Assembly: GCA_963575745.1 (NCBI GenBank)
Contig: CAUYUJ010012603.1
Coordinates: forward strand, 363,786 to 427,785
DNA: 64,000 nt
Direction: 5' to 3'
Source: Prorocentrum cordatum
Lineage: Eukaryota > Sar > Dinophyceae > Prorocentrales > Prorocentraceae
Position 1 is the first letter of the stretch. The number at the start of each line of letters is the position of its first letter. Below are positions 9,640 through 19,814 of the stretch, in pieces. The notes beneath the pieces are model-generated. The model was not told the DNA's origin. It did not search any database and saw nothing but the letters and a program-made list of their open reading frames with translations. Made by a program: the position numbers and the translations under genes.

Positions 9640-10830
9640 TGGCACGCTTTGTCCTGCAAGTATGCATGCATGTTTCCGCACATGCATCCGTCCTGACATA
9701 CACCGATCAAATCGCACATCCAACAATACATCCAACTATGGATAGATCCATGCAGTCATCCTAGATCCTGAAAGCCACGTGTCTACGGATCCACCCGTTT
9801 CTGCACCCATCAGGCTGGCCACAGATGCACGCGTCGGCCCACAGCCATCCATACACCTATCGAGATGGCTCGAAACTGCCCCCACCCCAGACGCCTAAAG
9901 GTGCCCAGAAGATCTGCAAACATGGCCCAGCATGACCCCAAGTCGCATCAAACTGTACTCCTCCTCCTCCTCCGCCTCCTTCTCAATGACGTCCTCCCTT
10001 GGGCGAATGTTTCTTCTTTGCGCGCACGCGCAGACCGGCCTGGTAATAATTGAGCCTCAGGCGCCGGCTGAAGCCCAGCCATTAAAATGTGCACTCGTCT
10101 GTTTGCAGACGTGATCGCGGGCGAACTGCACGCGTGAGCAAACAATGGTGTGCGTTTGCAAGGTTGGTTGAATTAAGCAACGCGCAAATGTCTTTTGCGC
10201 ATGCGAATGCCATGTTTGAAGAACTGCCTGCCATCGCGCTTATATGCGTCAGGGAAGGCGCGAATCCCAGCTGACCACCAAATGCATGCGCGCAAACTCT
10301 GATTCTGATTGGCCCGCACCGATGTCAGTACTAGTGCTGCGACATGGGGCACGTCAACGGCGTCATGCGTCTTCGAAACCCAAAGAACCATCAACCTTGC
10401 GGAACCTGTAAAACGGCCCATGTGCTGCTGATCTGAATCGCTGCCATCTCAAAATGGTACCCTGCCTGCGAATACCCATACCGGTTGACGTCTCCTTCGA
10501 ACGAGTGTCAGCGAAGAATCGAACATCACCTGGAGGGAAAGAAGACGGTGACGATGACCAAGATTGAAGGCAGAAACTTCGGTGCAGATCTTGGTCACGG
10601 CCCATCTAGGTCACCGTCGACTCGTGGATCATCCTCGCGAGATCGGCGACGGCCAGCATGGACCATGCCTACGAAAGGCGTCGACAAAATCTCGCGACTC
10701 TTCCCTCGATCATTGGAGCGATACAGAGGGCAGCGTGTCAGTAAAGCACTGTCTCCCTCCAGATGCCCCCCAGCCCCAGTGAGGGGCAGACATACGGGGG
10801 ACTCGCCCAGGGGGAGGGGGGAACATCGAC
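9640..10830. other. No gene recognised
   Basis: Mixed-composition DNA without domains, tandem structure or convincing coding frames. It could be intronic or old decayed repeat. Confidence 0.4.
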
Positions 10831-10835
10831 ATGGA

Positions 10836-10855
10836 ATCGGCGATGCATCGCCGAT
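10836..10855. repeat. 20-bp perfect palindrome
   Basis: ATCGGCGATGCATCGCCGAT equals its own reverse complement. Closely related palindromes lie at 47.7-47.83 kb. Confidence 0.7.
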
Positions 10856-11317
10856 ATGTCGGCGACAAGCCCCCTCGATTGCGGTCCACACGTTCCCGGG
10901 TGGGTATCAGACCCCAGTCGAACATCAGTGGGCGATTGGGGCTCGACGCGTTCCCCCCTGAGCCTATGCCCCCCGAGCGTCTCTTGGCCCTGGCCCAGGG
11001 ATGGGGGCGTCGCTGAATGGAGGGGGGAGCGACGCAGGGGAGGGGGGAGAACGGTGCACTTCTCGGGCCCCCAAGGCCCCCTTTGGGGCCCTGAAGTGCA
11101 CCTTTCCTGCAGCCCTCGCTCCCCCTTGCGCGAGGCCCCAGGGAGGGGGACAGCTCGAAGAGCCGGAGGCGGGATTTCCACCACAGCTCAGGGCCCCTCC
11201 GCGCCCCCGACAGCGGCACTCCGTGCGTCCCTGGCCGGAACCGGGGGCGGGGGTGAGGCTTCGGAGGCCCTCGACGCGGGCGGTGGAGCGCGGGCAGCTG
11301 TCTTAGATCCCAGCCCC

Positions 11318-11500
11318 AATGAGACGAGGCCAGGACGAGGATAACATCGGGCGAGGATATATCGAGAATCTCTGCGATCCGGCGGCTCTGGAGAATGGCG
11401 CAGGCGCCGCGACCTTCTCAAAGCGTTCCGGAACGCTCTGAGAGTCTTCCGGAATGCTCTGGAACGGATTTATCCTCGTCCTAGCCCCGTCCGATACAGT
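11318..11500. repeat. Dispersed repeat, copy 1 (partner 45066-45245)
   Basis: Shares with the second copy the blocks GAGACGA..CCAGGACGAGGAT, TCGAGAATCTC, GGCGGCTCTGGAG / AGCGGCTCTGGAG, GCGCCGC..CCTTCTC and GAACGCTCTG. A GAACGCTCTGGAACG-like inverted motif recurs inside. No coding content seen. Confidence 0.6.
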
Positions 11501-12104
11501 CGCGGCACCCATTTGGCAAAAAGATGAGCTCGGACACCAAACAATCCACTGCCCCTCAGGGGAGCTCTCACTGCACCCATCGAGGAGCCGATGCAACTCC
11601 CACGCAGCGGCAGTGTTATATAGAGGCCGACCAGGTTAATGTCACCACGTTCGGTCGGGGGGAACGCACGTAACTTCCCGCTGTTGTCGTCATCCAAGGC
11701 TCTGCCTGATGCAATGTTGACTGCTCGCACGAACTTCAAATGCAGATTTGTTATCATCTAAGAAGCCCCCGCACCGGCTTGCTTCGAAGCCCAGCTGGAG
11801 AAAGCTGCTGGCAATGGATAGCCATGTATGGAAAAAACTCTCTGGTTCGAGAGTGGTACAAAACGGAGCAGGGGATGATAGCATACGATACATGGTGGAA
11901 GCAAGGAGAAAACCACCCATCTCAACTCCCATCTCACACGATGAGAACGCACCCCTCCGCATCGTCGCCGAACATCCGCTCAAATGTGACTGATGCGCAG
12001 GAGAAAGCGCATTGCGATTGATCGCGCGAAAAAGATTACGTGCCACAGCGCGCCCGCTGCTGGCTACTCGGACTTCCAGTTCTCGCAGCACATCTGCACA
12101 ATCC
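11501..12104. other. No gene recognised
   Basis: Moderate-complexity sequence with several short open frames on both strands, none with a recognisable motif. A coding exon cannot be excluded in 11750-12030. Confidence 0.35.
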
Positions 12105-12180
12105 GCCGACCCCTTTGGGTCACGGAATGTGAGATGCTTCCCCCTTCCCAAACCCCTCCCCCGGGAGCCCGGTCGGGCCG
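12105..12180. repeat. Dispersed repeat shared with 53322-53398
   Basis: Both copies read CCGACCCCTT..GGG, then GTGAGAT, then CCAAACCCCTCCCCCGGGAG and CCCGGTC. Each copy is followed by related CCAAGA-rich repeat. Confidence 0.6.
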
Positions 12181-12239
12181 GAATGGAGGGGAGGGGGTGG
12201 AGGGCAAAGGTGTCGGCCGCGCCCTTGGAGCCTCAGGGG

Positions 12240-12740
12240 GCCCAAAACGGGCAAGAGGGCCCCCAAAGGACCCCCGGACGGTCCAAGAGGGCTACGAGTC
12301 GCCGAGAGATCGCTCCAAGACGCCCAGGACTGCCTCCAGACGGTCGCGGAGGCCCCCAAGACGCCCCAAGAAGCCACCAAGAGGCGTCCCAAGAGGCCCT
12401 CCAGAAGCAAAATTCGTCCCATTTCCCACGGAAAACGTATTATTTTAGCACATTCGCCCCATGGGCTCTCACGACGCCCACAACGGCCCAAGATGCCTTT
12501 AAGATCGACCCAAGATAGCCCAAGAGGCCCCCAAGAGGGCTCCAAGACGGCCCAAGGGGGCCCCAAGACGGCCCCAGCTGCTTCCAAAACGACCCAAGAG
12601 GGCCCCAGGACGACCCTAAGAGGAGGCCCAGAGGGGAAACCCGAGTGAACATTTCGAGCACTCGGCCCCGAAAAAACCTGAGGAGGCACCAATAGGCCCC
12701 CAAGAGGCTCCCACGAGGCCCCCGAAGCCAAAAAGCAGAG
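12240..12740 (-). repeat. CTTGGGGCC-type array, minus orientation
   Basis: CCCAAGAGGCCC and CCAAGACGGCCC units, the reverse complement of the arrays at 0.2-1 kb and 17.5-18.1 kb. No gene. Confidence 0.65.
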
Positions 12741-12882
12741 CCGCGATCTGCCAACCGCCCCCAACGAAATCCCAAGAAGCTGAAACCCCAAGATTACCCA
12801 GAAATCGTTCCGCAAACTCTGTTTTTCCTTCTTACTGCCGCCCCAAGGGGTCGGCGGTGCGGCGTCAGCCAATGAATATACA

Positions 12883-12886
12883 CTAG
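12883..12886 (-). repeat. Candidate Helitron-type 3' terminus
   Basis: The plus strand TATACACTAGAACCATG matches the 1204 site closely and lies beside AT-rich DNA (AATGAATATACA). On the minus strand this reads ..CATGGTTCTAG|T. Confidence 0.35.
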
Positions 12887-12940
12887 AACCATGCGCGCGT
12901 TTCGCTGAACAGCATTGGGGCCAAATGTCGAAGTCGCAGT

Positions 12941-13023
12941 TTGCTGCTCTATATCAATGCCGTCACGTTGTCTTGGCCTGTCTGCTCTATATAAATGTCG
13001 TCACGTTGTCTTGGCCTGTCTGG
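12941..13023. repeat. 41-bp tandem duplication
   Basis: TGCTCTATAT(C/A)AATG(C/T)CGTCACG followed by TTGTCTTGGCCTGTC occurs twice in tandem. From 13024 to about 13700 no gene is recognised, apart from a short plus-strand frame with paired cysteines (ECTRCHASW) too weak to call. Confidence 0.65.
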
Positions 13024-14029
13024 CCGAGCACGTGCGGGAGGGACGAGGAACGACGGAGGACAGGACAAAAACTACCTTGAAACAGAATGCACGCGCTGCC
13101 ACGCTAGCTGGCGGAGCACGTGCATCAACCCCTACTGGTCGCACCGGCAGGGCCACAAGTTCAATGACTTCGCTTTCATTACCGATTGCTTTTGGGGTTT
13201 TTCTTTCTCCTGCAAGCAAGGATGTGGAAGAGCTGGGGGTCGATCAGCCGAGCTCGCTGAGGTTCACAAGTGTACAAAGTCCCCGTATGGCGCGTGGCGG
13301 GGTACTGGAGCTGGCTCCACCATCTCTAGAACTTGCCAATGAAACTACTTGATTTGCGCTCGCCACGTGTGGAGAAAACTTCCGAGCGCAACGAAAGTAA
13401 ATGCATGCTTCGTGCGTGAAGCCCTCCTGCTGTCTTGGGGCCTTGTTGCGGCCCTCTTGGAGGGCTCTTGGGGCCCTCTTGGACCTCTCTTGGAGTCATT
13501 TGGGATGGGTTGGTGGAATGAACGAAACAATTCAATCATATGAAAAATGGTTTGCGCCTCCTTGGAGCCACTGGCAGATGTCGGGCTCCGGCGCCTCCAA
13601 ACCTCGTCCGTGGAACGCACTGGCGAGTGCTGACAGCTCCGGCCTGCTGCCCACTGCCTGCCTGCCTGGTGATTTTGAACACGGTAGCTGGCCCCCAATG
13701 CAAGCAAAATTATCCTGGCGAAGGACCCACCCATATGCAGTTGTGAGTACCGCAATTGTGAATATCTTCTTCGGTGGCACTCCCTATGGGGCTACGAACC
13801 GTATGAAGGTGTGCCGAATTGTGTGGCGTAGCCTCTGCAGGGGGCTTCCCTGGGAACCCCGACGGCAGCGCCCGCGCGCCGCGACGCCCGTGTCGGCACG
13901 CCCCACACGAGGATCGCGCCGGCTTCCTCCCCTCCTTTTTCCTTTTCCTTTGCCCGCGCACTCCAAAGTCCAAGGCTGCGGGCGCAGCGCAAGGCGGAGC
14001 CCTCGCGACGCGCGCGAGAACGCCTTCGG

Positions 14030-14610
14030 TGGAGCCTCTACGGGGCCACGAAACGCGTGAGGGGTGTGTCGAAATGGGTGTGCGGGACGCATGCGGGCAC
14101 ACCCACTGGGACCTTCGGTGGAGCTCCCTATGGGGCCACGAAACATGTGAAGGGTGTGCCGAAATGGGTGTGCGGGACGCATGCGGGCACACCCACTGGG
14201 ACCTTCGGTGGAGCTCCGTAAAGGGCCACAAAACGTGTGAGGGGTGTGCCGAAATGGGTGTGCGGGACGCAAGCGGGCACACCCACTGGGACCTTCGGTG
14301 GAACTCCCTGTGGGGCCACGAAACGTGTGAAGGGTGTGCCGAAATGGGTGTGCGCGACGCATGCGGGCACACCCACTGGAACCTTTGGTGGAGCTCAAAC
14401 GTGTGAGGGGTGTGCCGAAATGTGTGTGCGGGACGCATGCGGGCACACCCACTGGGACCTTCGGTGGAGCTCCCTATGGGGCCACGAAACGTGTGAGGGG
14501 TGTGCCGACGAAGGCGTGACGCATGCGGGCACACCCACTGGGAGCCTTCGGTGGAGCTCTCGTATGGGGCCACGGAACGTGTGAGGTGTGCCGACATGTG
14601 TGTCCGGGGC
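14030..14610 (+). repeat. 90-bp tandem repeat array, first block
   Basis: The unit contains CCACGAAACGTGTGAGGGGT, GTGCGGGACGCATGCGGGC and ACCTTCGGTGGAGCTCCC. ACCTTCGGTG recurs at 14111, 14201, 14291 and (one change) 14381, i.e. exactly every 90 bp. Because 90 is divisible by 3, a 30-residue periodic frame stays open on both strands; there is no other sign of coding. Confidence 0.85.
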
Positions 14611-14874
14611 CGCTGTCGTGCACACCACTGGTACCTTCGTGGAAGAAAAGAAAAAATGAAGGAAGAAAGAAATAAAAGAAATCCAGAGATAAGGGTTAAA
14701 GGAACGAAAATAAAAAAAAATAGGAAAAAAAAGAGTCCGACGAAGGCAAAAAAAGGTAAAAAAACAATAACGAAAAAAAAAAAAAAAAAGGGCGAGTAAA
14801 GGTAGAGGAAACAAAGGCAAAAATGAAAAAAAAGAGAAAAAATAAAACACGAAAAGTACTCCGTATAGGGGCCA

Positions 14875-15375
14875 AGAAACGTGTGAGGGGTGTGGCCGAA
14901 AATGGGTGTTGCGGGACAGCATGTTCGGGGGCACACCCTGGACCTTTCGTGGAGCCTCTTCTACGTGGACACGACGTGTGAGGGGTGTGCCGAATTGGGT
15001 GTGGCTGACGCATGCGGGCGGCAGCACTGGGGCCTTCGGTGGAGCTCCCTATGGGGCCACGAAACGTGTGAGGGGTGTGCCGAAATGGTGTGCGGGACGC
15101 ATGCGGACGGCAGCACTGGGGCCTTCGGTGGAGCTCCCTATGGGGCCACGAAACGTGTGAGGGGTGTGCCGAAATGGGTGTGCAGGACGCCAGATTCGGG
15201 ACACCCACTGGGACCTTCGGTGGGAGAACTCTTTTTGGGCCACGAAACGTGTGAAGGGTGTGCCGAAATGGGTGTGCGGGACGCATGCGGGCACACCCAC
15301 TGGGACCTTCGGTGGAGCTCTCTACGTGGCCACGAAACGTGTGAGGGGTGTGCCGAAATGGGTGTGCGGAGGAGG
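14875..15375 (+). repeat. 90-bp tandem repeat array, second block
   Basis: The same unit as 14030-14610, separated from it by an A-rich block (14640-14870). Some units carry small indels and a GCAGCACTGGGGCC variant. Confidence 0.8.
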
Positions 15376-15480
15376 AGGGTGAGGAGGCAGCGGGAGGAGG
15401 GAGGAGGAAGGAGGAGGGGACGCGCGGCGCTGTCTCTTCAAAACGAGGACCCAACACCACATGATGGTTGGGAAAACTCA

Positions 15481-15761
15481 CGAGAATGAGCGACATGAAA
15501 CTGCGCGTTCATGCAGGCGTACGCCAACGCGCGTTGCGCCACGAACACTTCCCATCGCACCTGAATCGATGACACAAGTCGTTCGGCTTAAACACTTCTC
15601 GCACTTCTCAGAACTCCCGAGCGCATGCTCCGCCACCCTCCGGGCTGAAATTTATGATCCGAATGGTGTGATGATCACCAGCACAGGGATAAAACGCATG
15701 CGAAGATTCTGCTTCGCTTCTGCGGAAGAAGATCATTGGGTTTCAGCCCCCGGCGAGGCCC
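15481..15761. other. No gene recognised
   Basis: Spacer between the satellite element and the 3' end of the TIR-like gene. It probably contains that gene's 3' untranslated part; no poly(A) tract remains. Confidence 0.4.
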
Positions 15762-17465
15762 TCATGTCGTCCCGTCAAGTTCGGCCTTCGGTGAAGCAGT
15801 CGCTCGAAGTCGCACGGGGTACAGCAATGAGGCGAGCCAGACGACCAGCAAGACGACGAGCACAACCTCGATGGCCATGCTCTCGGAAGGAATGGCGACT
15901 CCGACTAGCACCAAGTAGCAAACGTAGATCGGAAGGTAGCCAAACCCGAAGACCGCGAACGAGCGCCCGAGCTCCTGGCAACGGTCCGCGCCGCGACGCC
16001 GGAAGCGCTTCGCCATCGCCACTATGTTGGCGCGCATGAGCGGCCAGAGGAGGAAACTGATGGTGAGGCTTCGAACGGCGCGCTTGAGAGTCAAGTAAGC
16101 GTCGTACGGGCCGTCCAAGACAATGGCGGTAACCTGGTCAAGGAAATACCACATCGCAGGAGAGGCGGAGATGAGGCATGAGGTGTAGGTCACTGGCCGG
16201 GCGACCATGACCTGAAGCGCCTTCGAGAGCTTGGTCTGGACCTCCTCGTTGAAGCGCGCCTTGCCGTCACGGCATGCCGCTGCGGTGCACGACTGGCTTG
16301 AATCTGCCAACATCTCGAGCGATGAACGCGGCGTGCCGCTCCCGTACCAGCTGTCGATCGCGTCGTAGACCATCTCGCGGTCGCACGCGAGCGCAGACCC
16401 CGTCGCTGGGTCCACGTGCTTCTGCTCGCAGCAAAAGCACTTGGTCTGGGCCACGTCGTGCGCGCGCAGCAGCTCCGGCATCGACAGGAGGTCCCGCATC
16501 ACTGGCCTCGCCGACATGGCGAGGGGGAGCGGGGCGAAGAGGGCGGCGACCTTCGCGCAGGCGCTGATCGGCACGCCGGGGAAGTGCGTGCCAACGTAGA
16601 GGCCGCCGTGGCTGAGCAACACGATGGAGAAGAAGACGCCCGTGAACACCGCGTCGCTTGGCGGTAGGAAGACGATCGAGCCGACGTCCTTGAGCCGCAG
16701 CCACGCGGCTACCTCGAAGGCACACCACATCCGCGAGAAATACCTGGACGTGCACAGCATGAGCATCCGATCCGACTTACGGAGGAGCCCTCGCTCCTTC
16801 TGCACGGGATCCCGCTGGTTGATGCACATCTTGTCGACGAAGACGTACACGGGCTGCAGGACACACTCACGGCAGACCTGCCAATACAAGAGGACGAAGA
16901 AGAAGGTGCAAATGCTGGCGGGGAAACACCAAACGCCGTGGGCCTCCTCGTACTCCACCCCAGCCGCCTGGAAACGCTCCGGCTTCTTCCGCTGCACCAG
17001 CACGCCAGTCACCTGCAGCGTCAAGACCAGCATGCCCACGGCGAAGCTGGCGCAGAGCGCTGGGACGCCGTTGAAGTACACGGCGAGGGTCAGCAGCTTC
17101 ACCCATCGGCCGGTCCCCCAGTCGTGGGAGACGAAGCAGTCGAGGCGGTTCCGCTTCCGCGTGCACTCGTAGTGGCTCTGCCTCCCAGCGGAGCTCGCCC
17201 AGACCTGGCCAAGGCCGCTGAAGCAGCTCTGCAGCGGCGCTCCGCGAAGCTCCACCAGCATCTCCTCCGTCGCGTCGCGCAGGGTGAGCGATCGGCGGGA
17301 TAATTCCAAGCTCGCGCGGGCGGGGCCATCGGGGGGATTGCGGTCGATGCTCCCCTCGCTTGGCCAGTGCCCCCCTGCAGATGCCCCTGAAGGGGCCGGC
17401 AATGCGGGATTGCGATCGGGAGCCCCCACCACGGCTGGGATCGGGGCTGCAACAGGCGCACGCAT
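15762..17465 (-). CDS. TIR-like membrane protein, intronless retrogene
   Basis: Complete 567-residue frame. The core has the motif order of TIR-like domains: DCFVSHDWGTGRW (109-121), VYVFVDKMCINQRDP (206-220) and YFSRMWCAFEVAAW (242-255). Hydrophobic segments lie near 124-156, 180-197, 273-291, and in the C-terminal region (roughly 470-500 and 515-555), so it is predicted to be a polytopic membrane protein with the TIR-like part split by membrane segments. Such SHDW/DK-CINQ/WCAFE proteins are common uncharacterised families in dinoflagellates; enzymatic function is not shown and I do not see a clear NADase glutamate. The ATG at 17465 was chosen as first in frame; an out-of-frame ATG lies upstream at 17487. 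A DinoSL relic 48 nt upstream shows the locus is a reverse-transcribed mRNA copy. The frame is undamaged, so it may be expressed. Confidence 0.8.
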   Translation of the reverse strand: MRAPVAAPIPAVVGAPDRNPALPAPSGASAGGHWPSEGSIDRNPPDGPARASLELSRRSLTLRDATEEMLVELRGAPLQSCFSGLGQVWASSAGRQSHYECTRKRNRLDCFVSHDWGTGRWVKLLTLAVYFNGVPALCASFAVGMLVLTLQVTGVLVQRKKPERFQAAGVEYEEAHGVWCFPASICTFFFVLLYWQVCRECVLQPVYVFVDKMCINQRDPVQKERGLLRKSDRMLMLCTSRYFSRMWCAFEVAAWLRLKDVGSIVFLPPSDAVFTGVFFSIVLLSHGGLYVGTHFPGVPISACAKVAALFAPLPLAMSARPVMRDLLSMPELLRAHDVAQTKCFCCEQKHVDPATGSALACDREMVYDAIDSWYGSGTPRSSLEMLADSSQSCTAAACRDGKARFNEEVQTKLSKALQVMVARPVTYTSCLISASPAMWYFLDQVTAIVLDGPYDAYLTLKRAVRSLTISFLLWPLMRANIVAMAKRFRRRGADRCQELGRSFAVFGFGYLPIYVCYLVLVGVAIPSESMAIEVVLVVLLVVWLASLLYPVRLRATASPKAELDGTT

Positions 17466-17513
17466 CGCAAGGCCTGGTATGCAAGCATGCTGGAACGCAG
17501 GCTTAGACCTGAG

Positions 17514-17534
17514 CTTGAGCCAAAATGGATACGG
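17514..17534 (-). other. Relict dinoflagellate spliced leader
   Basis: The plus strand reads CTTGAGCCAAAATGG followed by ATACGG. The reverse complement differs from the 21-nt conserved DinoSL core at one position (CCGTA[G->T]CC). It lies 48 nt upstream of the TIR-like ATG in sense orientation. Spliced leaders are added only to mRNA, so presence in DNA marks retroposition. Confidence 0.85.
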
Positions 17535-18120
17535 GCCCTCTTGGGAGCTTTTAGGGGGCCTCTTAGATCATACTGGGGGCCTCTTGGGGCTTCCTGAGAA
17601 CCTCTTGGGGTGGAAGGCTCGAATTTTCGGATCGTGGTACCCCTCTGGGCCCCCTCTTGGGGCCGTCTTGGGGCCTCTCGGGCTGTCTTTGGCGCCTCTG
17701 GCGCCGTCTTGGGGCCCTCTTGGACTGTCTTGCGGCCGTCTTCGAAGCCTCTGGGATTCTTTTGGAGCGGATATTGGGGCCTCGTGGGCCGTCTTGGAGC
17801 GTCGGGAAACTGAAACGGCGAGACATCGAACATCTTTACCCTTCAAAAACCAAAGGAACGTCACCGACGTTTGCCTCCTGGGGTTCTATTGGAGGCATTT
17901 TGGATGCCTCTTGGGGCGTGGCGTCTTGGAGGCCTCTTGGACAATCAGAAGCGAATTCTGGGTAATCTCGGGCCGGGATTGGTCGCTTTCACGGCCTGAA
18001 AACGCCATGTCTTGCGATTTTGGGGCCGTCTTCGGGCGATCTTGGAGAGCCCCCCGCACCCCAGCAGGGCCCCCGGGGCCCCCAGTCCAGCCATGCGCTG
18101 TCAGGGGGCCCATCTCGAGC
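17535..18120 (+). repeat. CTTGGGGCC-type dispersed repeat
   Basis: Closely related to 640-880, including GGCTTCCTGAGAACCTCTTG and the GTACCCCTCTGGGCCCC block. The SL-tagged gene abuts it, so the retrocopy may have inserted into or next to this repeat. Confidence 0.7.
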
Positions 18121-18178
18121 TCCCCCGCCTCGTGCCCTGTAAAACACAACACAAGAACACAACACATAGTTTAATGAG

Positions 18179-18233
18179 TGGATATATATATATATAATAT
18201 ATATATATATTATATATAATATATATATTAATC
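18179..18233. repeat. TA-rich microsatellite
   Basis: Imperfect (TA)n of about 55 bp. Confidence 0.85.
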
Positions 18234-18821
18234 AGCGCACCTCTCCGGGGAGTAGAGCTCTAGAAGGGGATTAATGCGTCCGTGCGTGCGTCCCGTCTTT
18301 TGATTTTAACATGGCCGTCTCGGTAGGGAACATCCGAAATCTGAAAAAATCGTGCACCCTTCTGCGCAGATCGTGAAGGAAGAGGTCCAAACACGTAGGA
18401 AATTCAACCATTTTCTCTACATCAACCTTCAAAAAACCGTGGTGATTCCAATAATTTTTGACCCGGTTTCTCAGGAGCCCCAGACCCCCCTCCTCGGAGG
18501 CCTCCTGGTGGAACCTCTGGGGCCTCCAAAATCGAGCCCCAGACCCCTCCTCGGAGCCTCCTGGGGGCCTCCTGGAACCTCCTGGGGCCTCCTGGGGCTT
18601 TCTGGACCTTCTGGTACCCCCGACCCCGCCTCGGAGCCTCCTGGAGTTCTCCTGGGCCTGCTGAGGCCGCCTGGGGCCTCCTGGGGCCTCCTGGGGCTTC
18701 AGAACTACATGCGCACACAGAGACACAAATCACGCCCAACACATCACACGCTAGACAAACATAACATACACACACACAACACCGACAACACACAAAAAGC
18801 ACGCACCACACAAAGCACACA

Positions 18822-18857
<36 letters not shown>

Positions 18858-18950
18858 CGCTCACAATCCTGGGGCCTCCTGGAGCCTCTTCTGGTATCCA
18901 AGTTGGGCCTCCTGAGGCTACCTGAGGGGCACTGGTACACACATCGCAAG
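18234..18950. repeat. CCTCCTGGGGCC-rich repeat with (CA)n
   Basis: GGGGCCTCCTGGGG units at 18470-18710 and 18870-18920, and a CA repeat near 18821-18856. No gene is visible. Confidence 0.6.
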
Positions 18951-19051
18951 GTGTGGCAACCCCACTTGCGCTCGAGTGCGACTTCGCTGTTGCATGTCAC
19001 TTCTGCTTCACACCCCCCTTCAGCTTGTTGTATGAGCCTGGACACACACGT

Positions 19052-19384
19052 GCCACTTGTATATATATATATATATAGATGTATACGTATATGTATATGT
19101 ATATGTATATATATGTATACATGTACATATGTATATGTATGTGCGTGGGTGTGTGTACGCACACACGTGTACGTACGTACGTACAGACATACAGACATAC
19201 ATACACACATACATACATACAGACAGACAGGCATGCGTACATACATACAAACACACATACCTACATGTATGCATACGTAGATTCATATATACATACACAC
19301 TCCTGCATACATACATACATACATACATACATACATACATACATCCTACATACCTACCCCCCCCCCCCCCCCCCCCCCCCCCGC
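19052..19384. repeat. TA/TATG/CATA microsatellite ending in poly-C
   Basis: TA and GTATAT runs pass into CATA repeats, then about 28 C residues (19355-19382), then GCAGGGGTCTACC. The last block is the inverse of GGTAGACCCCTGC at 23515. Confidence 0.85.
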
Positions 19385-19559
19385 AGGGGTCTACCGTTCA
19401 ATATGTCGGCGTCCAAGCGAAGCGATGATGTGATGTTGCGTTCCTGTCATTGTGCTGACAGTGTATGCTAGAATTTCCGATGGCGCGGTGGCGGTGAGAT
19501 GATTGGACCCGTTGGCAGTGCGATGCGTTTGGGTTTCAGGACCCGCGGGCATTCTTTTT

Positions 19560-19735
19560 GAATTACAAACCTCTAGGTGCAGAAGCACGCAATGAAGAGT
19601 ACCCATGGCCGAACCCCGACGTAGTGCAGACGCACTACCTAAGTCTACGCCCATACGGCTGCCGCGGCCGATCACGCATACTGTACGTTGCGCATAATTT
19701 GTTGCGCCATGCGCACCGAAGTAACTCGAATGTCG
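19560..19735 (-). pseudogene. Diverged duplicate of the 3' end of the neighbouring broken gene
   Basis: AGTGCAGACGCACTACC, then CTGCCGCGGCCGATCACGC and TTGCGCATAATTTGTTGCGCC, parallel AGTGCGGGCGCACTGCC, GTCCGCCGCGGGCCGATCAC and GTCGCGCATGATGTGCTGCACC at 19763-19850. It is a decayed tandem copy of the C-terminal coding end plus downstream DNA. Confidence 0.5.
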
Positions 19736-19814
19736 CGTCATTGTGCCAATAGAACTCCCCGAGCAGTGCGGGCGCACTGCCCACGTCGACGCCAAAACGT
19801 CCGCCGCGGGCCGA

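Larger units (their letters stand above)
13705..15480 (+). mobile_element. Element with shared ends and internal 90-bp satellite, copy 1
   Basis: The left end (CCTGGCGAAGGACCCA, then CATATGCAGTTGTGAGTACC) matches 40675-40760. The right end (CTTCAAAACGAGGACCC, then GATGGTTGGGAAAA) matches 41425-41465. Inside are two 90-bp tandem arrays, an A-rich block (14640-14870) and a unique GC-rich stretch (13830-14000). CCCAACC/GGTTGGG near both ends suggests short terminal inverted repeats. No transposase is present, so it would be non-autonomous. Confidence 0.5.

Noticed and set aside
11505-11523. Possible fourth SL relic (CCCATTTGGCAAAAAG before ATGAG)
   Set aside because: Several mismatches, lacks the CCGTAG start, and no coding sequence follows.
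18422-19340. Cys/Val/Tyr-rich minus frames resembling a cysteine-rich protein
   Set aside because: They translate CA, TATG and CATA repeats.
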